Shown here in pieces: positions 42,047 through 52,200 of a DNA stretch of 64,000 nt. The DNA lies in NCBI GenBank assembly GCA_964414425.1, contig CAYPWL010000008.1:1-64000 (forward strand). Direction: 5' to 3'. Both the position numbers and the translations under genes were made by a program. Origin of the DNA: GYS-P2D sp964414425 (lineage in GTDB: Bacteria; Bacteroidota; Bacteroidia; Chitinophagales; Saprospiraceae). Under the pieces are notes generated by a model. The model saw nothing but the letters and a program-made list of their open reading frames with translations. It had not been told where the DNA came from and searched no databases. Positions within the stretch are counted from its first letter, which is position 1. Every line of letters starts with the position of its first letter.

Positions 42047-44017
42047 TTAGTTTTTAATGAGGCTGCGGAGCACCCTCCTGTTGATATTGACATCGTAACG
42101 CTCTCTGAGGTCTGCGATCCACTCTCGCTCCAACTGATCTTGATAGTCAGAGATCACATATCCACGAGATTCTTTAAGTGTCTTTTTACTGGCAGGATAT
42201 ACTTTCTCGACTTTTTTAAATCTTGTAATCCTTAGACCTTGATTTATGTCTGGTGATGTCAGCGTGCCTTCCTTAAAGATGACTCCTTTGGCAAGATCTG
42301 AACTGCGCTCAACCGTAGACGCTTGATGCATGACTAAATCCGTCGTGCCGGTATTGAAGTGTTTTTTCGTGTCCTCTGGCGTGTTGACTTGTATATACGC
42401 CATAATTTGGTTCAATAGATCCGTTTCTACAGTCCTCACTGAGTAGGCGGAGATGTCTGCACGAGGCTCCCAGATATATTTATTTTGATTGAGTGTATAA
42501 TAGCGCTTGAGGCCGACCGTATCTGTAGAGGCTTTATCCCAGACAGCATTTTTCGTAATCTCAAATAGTAATATACCTTCCTCGTATTCGCGCAAGAGAT
42601 TCTTAAACTCAACGTATCTATCCTCTAATTGAGTCTCGATATAGGCGATTGCTTCATCTCCAATATAATTTTGATAGAGCTCATTGACGGTTTCGTCTAT
42701 GCCATTACTTTTTCCTCTGATTCTGACCTTATTATTCCTCTTGACATAGTCAGCAAAGGTATTGATCGTTGCGACACGGTCACCATAGTTGAATAATGGC
42801 ATATCCTCATACTCCGGTGCGGTCCAGTTGAAATCAAAAAAGTCATTACCCAGCGGTTCCATAAATTGTTTTAGGGCTGCTGCATTCGCTTGAAAGCCAG
42901 CTTCCTCTTGGATCTGCTTGACGACTTTTACTTTCTGGAGATTGAAGCGCTCTCCGGTATTTCGTCGGTCTTTTAGTTTGGCTGCTATCTGTTCCTTAGA
43001 ATCAGGAGCCTTTTTAGAAATTCTCTTGATGATGTGATAACCCGTAGATGTTTCTATCGGTGCTGATATCTGTCCATCTTGAGTGAGGCTAAAGGCAGCA
43101 TCTTCAAATGCTTTTTCATATTGGCCTATACCTATATACCCGAGATAACCCTTCGCATTTTTAGTCTTTTCATCTTGAGAGGATGTTTTTACCACATCTT
43201 CAAATAGGTCTGGATTCTCTTTTAGGGTATTATGAATGGCATCAATCAAGCCCTTAGCGTCTTCAGTAGTCTTTCCTTTATTTTTCTTGCGTATGAGGAT
43301 GTGCGCTAGTTCCATACGCCCTCTTGCTGGCCTGGTCTCTACCACTTTGACCCAGTGATATCCGAAGTCTGTCCTGATAGGACCGACATGAGAGCCTGGA
43401 GGTGTATTGTACATGGCTTCTTCTAACTCCACATAGCCATCTGGCAAACCTGCGGTCATATATCCTACATCACCACCATTGTTGGCTGATCCTTTATCTT
43501 CTGACATCACGAGTGCTACCTCTTCAAACTTGGTGCCTGCATCCAGTGCTTTGTTGATTTGAGCTATTTTGTCAAGAGCTACTTTTTGATCTGTAGAGGA
43601 TGCCCTTCTCTTGATCGGGATAAGGATATGCTTGAGATGCACATCGAGCTTATTGCGTTGATAGATTTGCTCCACCATCTGATCATTGACTTCTCTATCG
43701 ATCACATACGAGTCTGCCAGCTGTCGTCTGTATCCTGCTAATTCTGCTTTGTAAGACTCGGCTTGATTCATGCCAAGCTCTTTAGCCTGATGAACTTTTA
43801 ATTTGAAATTAGAATAGAGCTCAAGGTATTCTTCGAGGCTTTCTTTGTCATATAGTGCTCGATCTCGATTGTTCTTCTCATAGATATAAGTGAACTCAGA
43901 CACCGTAACTTTATCATCGCCTATTGTAAATAGTACTTTATCATCTTGAGCAATACTCGACGCACAAACAAATAATACCAATAGCAATCCTAAAAAGCTA
44001 TTTGACCTGTTCTTCAT
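42047..44017 (-). CDS. Two-parvulin periplasmic peptidyl-prolyl isomerase
   Basis: A 656-residue secreted chaperone-isomerase. After the signal peptide (about 1-23, ending ASSIAQ) comes an N-terminal chaperone region (FTIGDDKVTVSEFTYIYEKNN), two PpiC/parvulin domains (about 125-220 and 230-325; GGDVGYMTAGLPDGYVELEEAMY, FGYHWVKVVE, then LAHILIRKKN and GYLGYIGIGQYEKAFEDAAF) and a long C-terminal helical region. The ATG at 44017 is preferred because it opens a proper signal peptide; the frame extends 27 codons further upstream to 44098, which would overlap purD. Confidence 0.85.
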   Translation of the reverse strand: MKNRSNSFLGLLLVLFVCASSIAQDDKVLFTIGDDKVTVSEFTYIYEKNNRDRALYDKESLEEYLELYSNFKLKVHQAKELGMNQAESYKAELAGYRRQLADSYVIDREVNDQMVEQIYQRNKLDVHLKHILIPIKRRASSTDQKVALDKIAQINKALDAGTKFEEVALVMSEDKGSANNGGDVGYMTAGLPDGYVELEEAMYNTPPGSHVGPIRTDFGYHWVKVVETRPARGRMELAHILIRKKNKGKTTEDAKGLIDAIHNTLKENPDLFEDVVKTSSQDEKTKNAKGYLGYIGIGQYEKAFEDAAFSLTQDGQISAPIETSTGYHIIKRISKKAPDSKEQIAAKLKDRRNTGERFNLQKVKVVKQIQEEAGFQANAAALKQFMEPLGNDFFDFNWTAPEYEDMPLFNYGDRVATINTFADYVKRNNKVRIRGKSNGIDETVNELYQNYIGDEAIAYIETQLEDRYVEFKNLLREYEEGILLFEITKNAVWDKASTDTVGLKRYYTLNQNKYIWEPRADISAYSVRTVETDLLNQIMAYIQVNTPEDTKKHFNTGTTDLVMHQASTVERSSDLAKGVIFKEGTLTSPDINQGLRITRFKKVEKVYPASKKTLKESRGYVISDYQDQLEREWIADLRERYDVNINRRVLRSLIKN

Positions 44018-44094
44018 TTTTAATATTTCGCTTTCAAAGTAATAGTCTGATAGATTAAACGCTTTTTTGGGAGCGATTTGTACATGCATCATGA

Positions 44095-45363
44095 TCACAA
44101 ATCAAATCCGATGTCTTTGCGATAATTTTTTTTCTCAAACTTTATTTTGTCAATCGATGCAAGGCTCTTATTTACAGCTTCATCTATACTCGCTCCAGTC
44201 GATGTGATTGCGAGCACTCTGCCGCCATTAGTTACCATATCAACGGAGGCGTCAGCCTGTTTAGTTCCTGAGTGATAGACGATCGAGTCCGTTACTTCTT
44301 CTAATCCCTGTATAGGATATCCCTTGTCATATGTGGCTGGATATCCACCAGATACCATCACTACTGTAGTGGTGTATCCATCAGTTTTATCGATACTGAT
44401 TTCATGCAGATTTTGAGTTTTCAATGCTTCGAATAGCTCTAACAGATCATTATTCAATCTTGGCAGCACTACTTCCGTCTCTGGATCTCCCATACGACAG
44501 TTATACTCGATGACATAAGGTTCATTGTCAACCACGATCAGACCGAGGAATATAAAGCCGTTGTATTTGATATTTCTTTTCTGTAGCCCGGTTAGGGTAG
44601 GGATGATGATTTGATTTTTGACCTTAGTCATCATATCATAATCAACAAAAGGTACTGGACTGACTGCGCCCATCCCACCAGTGTTAGGGCCTGTGTCGCC
44701 CTCGCCTATGCGCTTGTAATCTTTAGCAACTGGCAGTAGGGAGTAGTATTTACCGTCAGTCAAGACGAATACTGAAAACTCTATACCATCTAAGAATGCT
44801 TCGATGACAACCTTCTTACTTGCCGCACCAAACTGTCCATTGAGCATCTCTTCTAAGCTCTTTTTAGCAGCGGCTCTATCTTCGATTATTAGGACGCCCT
44901 TACCAGCGGCGAGTCCATCAGCTTTGAGGACATAGGGCCCAGGCGAATGATCTATATGCTGATACCCCTCATGGATATTACTCAAGGTAACCTCTAAGTA
45001 TGCCGCAGTAGGGATGTTATTTTCAGCCATGAACTCCTTGGCGTATGCCTTGCTTCCCTCGAGTTGTGCGCCTTCACGTCCTGGTCCTATAACTAAGAGT
45101 TCTGGCATTTCTTTGGCGAAGTAATCCGTGATACCTGCTACAAGTGGAGCCTCTGGTCCGACTAATAGGGTATCGATACCTTCGGATTCTACAACTGCCT
45201 TAACAGCTCCAAAGTCAAGTATATCTATATTATGATTGTGAGCTATCTGTGCAGTTCCAGCATTACCAGGCGCTACATGCAAGGAATCACATAAAGGGCT
45301 TTCTTGGATCTTTAGTGCGAAGGCATGTTCTCGGCCGCCGCCACCAAGGATGAGTACATTCAT
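44095..45363 (-). CDS. purD: Phosphoribosylamine-glycine ligase PurD
   Basis: PurD joins 5-phosphoribosylamine and glycine with ATP in purine synthesis. The 422-residue ATP-grasp protein has the N-terminal glycine-rich LILGGGGREHAFALKI, DTLLVGPEAPLVAGI, the ATP-grasp loop VLKADGLAAGKGVLII, and the magnesium-binding YNCRMGDPETEVVLPRL. The protein is complete. It is transcribed with the parvulin genes downstream, which is a coincidental rather than functional link as far as the sequence shows. Confidence 0.97.
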   Translation of the reverse strand: MNVLILGGGGREHAFALKIQESPLCDSLHVAPGNAGTAQIAHNHNIDILDFGAVKAVVESEGIDTLLVGPEAPLVAGITDYFAKEMPELLVIGPGREGAQLEGSKAYAKEFMAENNIPTAAYLEVTLSNIHEGYQHIDHSPGPYVLKADGLAAGKGVLIIEDRAAAKKSLEEMLNGQFGAASKKVVIEAFLDGIEFSVFVLTDGKYYSLLPVAKDYKRIGEGDTGPNTGGMGAVSPVPFVDYDMMTKVKNQIIIPTLTGLQKRNIKYNGFIFLGLIVVDNEPYVIEYNCRMGDPETEVVLPRLNNDLLELFEALKTQNLHEISIDKTDGYTTTVVMVSGGYPATYDKGYPIQGLEEVTDSIVYHSGTKQADASVDMVTNGGRVLAITSTGASIDEAVNKSLASIDKIKFEKKNYRKDIGFDL

Positions 45364-45457
45364 CTAAGTCTGAGAGATGGTTATGGGGCAAATTTAACTC
45401 AATAAATACAATCCATAACCTATTGTTACTTTTGTCACAGACCCAAAGAAGGATCTT

Positions 45458-46042
45458 ATGTATGCGTATATAAAAGGACAATATGTTCACAAAAGCCCAA
45501 CAGAGGTATATATAGAAGATAAAGCTGAAGTAGCTTATCATATATACATAAGCCTTAACACCTATAGTAAGATAGAGCATCTCGAATCAGGCTTGCTCTA
45601 CACTCATCTCAATGTCAAAGAAGATGACTTGAGTCTGTATGGTTTTGCTGATCTGGAGGAGAAGCGTCTCTTTATACATCTGATCTCTGTATCTGGCATT
45701 GGGCCTAATACGGCACGCATTATACTATCATCCATGCCGCCACTTGAGATTAGGACAGCTATCGTCACTGAAAATGATATGGCCTTCAAGAAGGTAAAAG
45801 GAGTGGGCCCCAAAACTGCTAAGCGCCTCATCCTTGATCTAAAAGATAAACTCAAAAAAGATGGGGGTCCGATAGACCTCAATGTTACAGCCTCAAGCAG
45901 TACTACAGAAGAAGCATTTGATGCGCTCGTAGCATTAGGGTTTCAGAAGCAGACCGTTAGGAAGACCATCGACCAGCTATCGATTGCAGATCATCCTACT
46001 GTAGAGAGCATGATTAAGGCTGCCCTTAAGATGATGAGATAA
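45458..46042 (+). CDS. ruvA: Holliday junction branch migration protein RuvA
   Basis: RuvA binds four-way junctions and loads the RuvB motor. The 194-residue protein has the OB-fold N-terminus (MYAYIKGQYVHKSP...), two helix-hairpin-helix motifs (HLISVSGIGPNTARIILS and VKGVGPKTAKRLILDL), a short acidic linker and the C-terminal RuvB-contact domain (TTEEAFDALVALGF). It directly precedes sprA, an order often seen in Bacteroidota genomes. Confidence 0.96.
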   Translation: MYAYIKGQYVHKSPTEVYIEDKAEVAYHIYISLNTYSKIEHLESGLLYTHLNVKEDDLSLYGFADLEEKRLFIHLISVSGIGPNTARIILSSMPPLEIRTAIVTENDMAFKKVKGVGPKTAKRLILDLKDKLKKDGGPIDLNVTASSSTTEEAFDALVALGFQKQTVRKTIDQLSIADHPTVESMIKAALKMMR

Positions 46043-46255
46043 TGTTCAGTGTCAGGTAAATTGCAGATAAGTCGTCTAAAACACTTAAGAACAGCAATTG
46101 GTTCTGACAAAATCACAAAAAGGATACCTTCGGCAATATTTTTGCGTTACTAAATCGTTCATAAATCGGAGTGCATCGGACTAGGTATAATTCTACCCCA
46201 TGCATAAGAAATCTTAATGAAGTAAGAAAAGTATCTGACTAGAAGGTCTTCCACG

Positions 46256-49200
46256 ATGAAAATAAGTTCGAAGAGTTTAGTAGCGGTGTGGATAGTTATG
46301 ATCTCATGGAGCTATCATAATCTACTGGCGTCTACGGTGATTGGGCCGGACGATGGGGTCTACATAGTCGAGACAGCGGTGGATACGATTCCACTTAGAG
46401 ATCGATATGGTGACTTCGTCACAGAAGAATATTACAATCCTTTTGATATTACTCCGAGCATAGTCGAGCAGACTGTTGAGTACGACATAGAGACTGGCCA
46501 GTATGTTGTCATGGAAAAGATCGGTGATCAATTCTATCGCACCCCAACTTATCTAACCCTAGAAGAGTACCTCGACTGGCAACAAGAAAAACAAGAGAAA
46601 GAACACCTGAGGAAGCTGACAGGTACTAAGAGCTTAGATTTCAGCAGAGGATTTAAGATAGATCCGATGTCAGAAATAGATATTTCAGCCCAGCTCGCAG
46701 ATAGACTCTTCGGAGGGACCGAAGTTTCCGTTAAGCCTGTCGGTAATGTAGATGTGAGTTTAGGGTATGACTTCCAGATATTAGAAGGCGGGGCCAATCT
46801 TACGGATGAGAACCGATTCACTGGAGGTATAAACTTTGACCAAGACATTAATATAGGTGTTGATGGAAGTATAGGGGAGAAACTGAACCTTGGATTTAGC
46901 TTTAATAATCAAGCGACTTTTGATTTTGATAATCAACTCAATCTCGGCTATCTCGCTGATGCATTTGACGAGGATGGCATCATAAAAAATATTGAAGCGG
47001 GTAATGTTAGTTTTCCGCTCCAGAGTCAATTAATCAATGGGAGTCAGGACCTCTTTGGTCTAAAGACTGAGCTTCAATTTGGTAAGTTTAGACTGACAGC
47101 GGTGGCCTCACAGTCCCGCTCCGAGGCAGAGACCCTATCACTCGAAAATGGAAACTTGATTCAAGAGTTTGAGTTGAGACCTGATGATTATGATGAGAAT
47201 CGCCACTATTTCATCTCGCATTATAACAGAGGGATATTTGAGGATGCCATGAGCACGATACCTCAGGTGAGATCATTGATGCGCATCACCAATCTCGAAG
47301 TATGGGTTACCGTACAGCCTAACGATGACCTACAGGGCACACGGCAAGTAGCGGCGATCAGTTTCTTAGGAGAGTCGGATACGGACAATTTCTCGAGCCC
47401 TAATACTATGTGGCAGCCTAACAATAATGTTAGTCCAGTATTCCTGGATGTGGATGGTAACCAGCTACCAGATAATGACAATAGTGAACTATTCGGACGA
47501 TTAGTCAATGATGATCAGACTCGACAGTTTGACAATACGCAGATCTTATTGCGCTCTCGGTATGGATTGACCCAAGTTGAAGATTTTGAGGTACAGACGA
47601 TGCGGAGATTGCAGCCATCAGAGTACACCTTCAATCCAGAGTTAGGATTTATCTCGCTCAATGTGCGATTGCAGCCTACTCAAGTATTAGGGGTGTCGTA
47701 TGAATATACCTATACGCTCAATGGCAATGAGGTATATAAAGTAGGTGAGATAGCCAATGAATCCAATACAGGTGGAATAGATGAGGAGGATAATCCTGCG
47801 CCGACAGATGTGCTCTATGTCAAAATGCTCAAGCGATCTATACGAAGAGTAGATCTACCAGCTTGGGACTTGATGATGAAAAATATTTACTCGCTCAATT
47901 CTGCCAGCCTATCTGAGGATGGTTTTGAATTAGATGTCTTCTTCGAAGATTTTCTAACAGGTACACTAAAAAGATTTATACCTGAGCCAGGATTTGATAG
48001 AACGCCTTTGTTGAATCTATTTCAACTCGATAGGTTGAACTCGAGAAATGACCCGCAACAGGATGGGGTATTTGACTTTATACCGGGCGTGACAGTCAAT
48101 ACTCGTACAGGAAGTATCATTTTCCCCGTCTTGGAACCCTTTGGTAATAGTCTGAGGGAATTATTGAATAATGATGAAGAGCTATTTGAGCGCTATGGTT
48201 TCCCCGAGCTATATGAGAATACGGTTACGATAGCACGTGAGAATCTTGAGAAAAATAGATTCATTTTAAAGGGTGAATTAAAAAGTAATTTTTCGTCGGA
48301 GATCAGTCTCGGTTCATTTAATATCCCTCGAGGGTCAGTGACAGTCCGTGCAGGAAGTCAAGAGCTAAGAGAAGGGATAGATTATGAGATTGACTATGGG
48401 ATCGGTAGGCTTAAGATCCTGAACGATGCCTTCATACAACAAGGAGTACCAATCAATGTGTCCTTCGAAGATCAGAATCTATTTGGTTTACAACAGAAGA
48501 CTTTATTTGCGCTAAGGGGAGAATTAGAGGTCAGCGATAATCTGAGGATTGGGGCGACCTATCAACGCTTATTTGAGCGTCCATTTACACAAAAAGTAAA
48601 TCTCGGCGATGATCCTATTAATAACAGGATTTTCGGCTTGGACTTGAATTATACGAGTGAAGCGCCATTTCTAACGCGGCTTGTAGATAAGCTTCCATTC
48701 TATAGTACTAATGAGCCATCTTCATTGACGGTGTCAGCAGAGGTGGCGGCTATAAAACCAGGAACTAATAATGCGATCAACGATCCGACTACTGAGAGCC
48801 CTGCAGTGAGTATTGATGATTTCGAGGGTGCCACGAGTAGCATACCATTAGGCAATAGTCCGACACGATGGACCTTGGCAAGTACGCCGTTCTTTTTCAG
48901 TGAGTCTGAGTTTGCTAATGATCTAAGCTATGGCGCTAATAGAGCATTGATTAATTGGTATGTGGTCAATGACTTTTCGATTAGAACTGCAGAGGACAAT
49001 GCTGACTCCTATACTCGGAGGATAGATCAAACTGAGCTATTTGATAGACAGCTCGATGTAAGTCAGATACCTGACCTCTTGACTTTTGACGTGAGTTATT
49101 ACCCGGCAGAGCGTGGTCCTTATAATTATGACACACCTCAAGGTACAGCAACATCTGCAGGTATCGAGGTTAATCCACAAAATGAAGAAGTAGCTCTACG

Positions 49201-52200
49201 TGATCCTGCAAGCCGATGGGGAGGGATTATGAGATTCCTCGATACTAATAATGACTTTCAAGCGGCCAATATAGAGTACATAGATTTTTGGATGCTCAAC
49301 CCATTCATGCCGAGGCGAGATGGAGATCATTTGCCAGAAGAATCAGGAACACTCGTGTTTGACCTAGGTAACATATCAGAGGATGTCTTGAATGACAATA
49401 TTCAGTCTTACGAAAACTCTCTGCCGCTGCCAGACGAAATTGTTGCGACTCGAGAGACCGTATGGGGTGAAATCCCATTAAGGGTGCCGAATGTGGATGC
49501 ATTTGATCGTAATAACTTCGATGCGCAAGATTTAGGATTTGATGGATTAGATGATGGTAATGAGCGGGATCAGTTTAGAGATTACATAGATCAAGTGTCC
49601 ACGCTGGGATTAGTGAATTTGGCAGATCCAAGTAATGACAACTTCGTCAGTTTTAGAGATGATGAAGTCTACCCACCGGGCACGCCTTTATTAGAGCGAT
49701 ATAAGCGATTTAATCACCCGCAAGGTAATGCACAGAATAACACCGGTAGACAGGTAGGACTGGGTAATCCAGAACCTGATACGGAGGACCTCAATGGTAA
49801 CCGATCACTTGAGAAGAGTGAGAGTTTTTGGGAGTACGCTCTCCCGATTGAGAACCTGAATGGAGAGTTGGATTTGGACGGATTAGATTTAGTTGTGACA
49901 GATGAAAGAATTCTGATTAATCCACAAACTCAGCAAGAAGAGAAATGGTATCGATTTAGAATACCTCTTGCGAGTGGTCGCCCGATTAACGGCATCGAAG
50001 GTTTTCAATCTATACAGTTCATGCGGATGTACATGACAGGATTTGATACCCCGAAGACATTTAGATTAGCAGATTTTGAATTAATACGTAATCAGTGGCG
50101 TCGACTACCAATCGATGAGACTTGTACAGATGATGGTAATCCAAACTCAGTAGAGTGGATTATTGATGAGGTAGGGGTACAGGAGAACAGTCAGAGATTA
50201 CCGTTCAACTATATCCTCCCACGAGGGATCGTTCAAGAGCGATTTGTGAGCACATTTACTAATGTACTGCAGGATGAAAACTCCATGAGTGCCTCGGTAT
50301 GTAACTTACCCGATAGTTGTGAGGTGATGGCATATAGGCTTACGGAGATAGACATGCGACTCTATGATAGTCTGGAGCTATTCGTCCATGCAGAAGCACG
50401 AGATGAATTACTACAGGATGAAGAGTTATCAGCATTTATAAGATTGGGAAGTGATTTCTCTAATAACTATTATGAGTACGAAATTCCACTGACCTTATCT
50501 GATCCTGACAATATTGATGGAAACTTTAGACAGACCGTAGCAGATCAAGCAGCCTATACCATGGAGGTTTGGCGAGAGGAAAACAAGTTTGATTTTGACT
50601 TAAGTCTATTTACTGATGCTAAGATCCAGCGAAACTTAGAAGGTATACCCAAAACTGATGTATGGGAGTTGCCGACAGGAGATCCTAATAAGGAGAATGC
50701 ACGTATACGGATTAAGGGTAACCCTACACTGGGGTTAGTGAAAGGAATAGTTCTGGGACTCCGAAGTAATAAGGGTCGAGAAGAAGATATCTGCGCCGAA
50801 GTATGGTTCAATGAGTTACGACTCAAAGGACTAAATAACCGAGGTGGTGCTGCTGGTGTGGCGAGAGTAGATTTGCAATTGGCAGATCTCGGTAATGTCA
50901 CGATGAGTGGTAATTTCAGCACGATAGGATTCGGGCAGATCGATCAGCAATTGCAAGAGCGACAGCTTGATTTGGTTACAGAATATGATGTAGCCGCCAA
51001 TCTTGAACTCGGGAAGTTTACACCAGAATCATGGGGGCTGAGCGTTCCATTTTACTATCAATACGCTAAGTCCGTGCGACAAGCCGAATTTGATCCATAT
51101 AATACTGACTTGCGGGTTGATACCTTGAAATCGATTGAAAACTTTCCCGATATCGAAGACATCGAAGAACGCAGTAAAGAGCGTACCACGATCCAGACCA
51201 TCAACTTTACCAATGTCAGAAAGCAGCGGACTAATGATAAGGCTCCAAAGCCGTGGGATATCAGTAATGTGACAGCGAGTTATAGCCATACTCGGACCAC
51301 CTATAGCGATGATATACTCCAAGAAGAGCAGACTGTAGATCAAAGAGGAGACCTGACCTATGGATACTCGACTAATGTCGATCCGATCAAACCATTTGAT
51401 GGGATCAAGTCTAAGGCCTTGAAGTTGATCAAGGAGTTCAACTTCAATCCGGTCCCTAATACCATATCCTTTAGCACACAGCTAAGGAGACTACAGAATC
51501 GAAGGATATTTAGACTACCAGATCCAGCCCCTATTGATCAGGGTGGAGAGGGCGTCACCTATGCATTTGATGATCAGAGATTTAACTGGACACGTAACTA
51601 TGGGTTGAATTGGGATCTATCCAAGTCGCTTAAGCTTAATTATTCTTCTACGGCTTCGGCCGTCGTAGATGAGTTGAGGCAAGTGGGTGTGGCAGAAGAT
51701 GTAGAGAGTAGAGACTGGGTCAATGAATTTGGAGAAAATGTAACAGATCAAGTTCGGAGTAACGAAAATTTCCCGAAAGAATATCGTAGAGATAATCTCC
51801 GTGATTTTGGACGGCTTCAAAATTTTAATCAGGACTTAAGTATCAACTACACGATTCCATTTAAGTATATACCTGGCTTAGATTGGATCACAGCAAGAGC
51901 TAATTATAATGCCAACTATATATGGAATGCTGGCTCTTTGAGTTTGCGTTCATTAATCGAGCCTGATTTTCCGACGGCACAACCTTGGCATACGATTCAG
52001 AATGATCAGACGAGGAGTGTCAATGCGACGTTAGACTTTGAGAAGCTCTATGATAAAATCCCGTATCTAAAAAAATTGCAAGGAGGGCGTTCTGCTTCAA
52101 GAAGCCGCAGTCGTAATGCCCGAGGTTCTTCGGCGGCAGAAGATGCCAAGAAACCGAATAAGAAGGAACGAGAACTGACCACGATAGAGAAGATCATTGT

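Noticed and set aside
44018..44098. N-terminal extension of the two-parvulin protein
   Set aside because: The extra 27 residues would hide the signal peptide that starts at MKNRSNSF, and they overlap the purD 3' end.
46137..46144. TATTTTTG matching the Bacteroidota -7 element upstream of sprA
   Set aside because: No TTTG element lies at the expected upstream distance, and such AT-rich octamers are frequent here, so it was not called a promoter.
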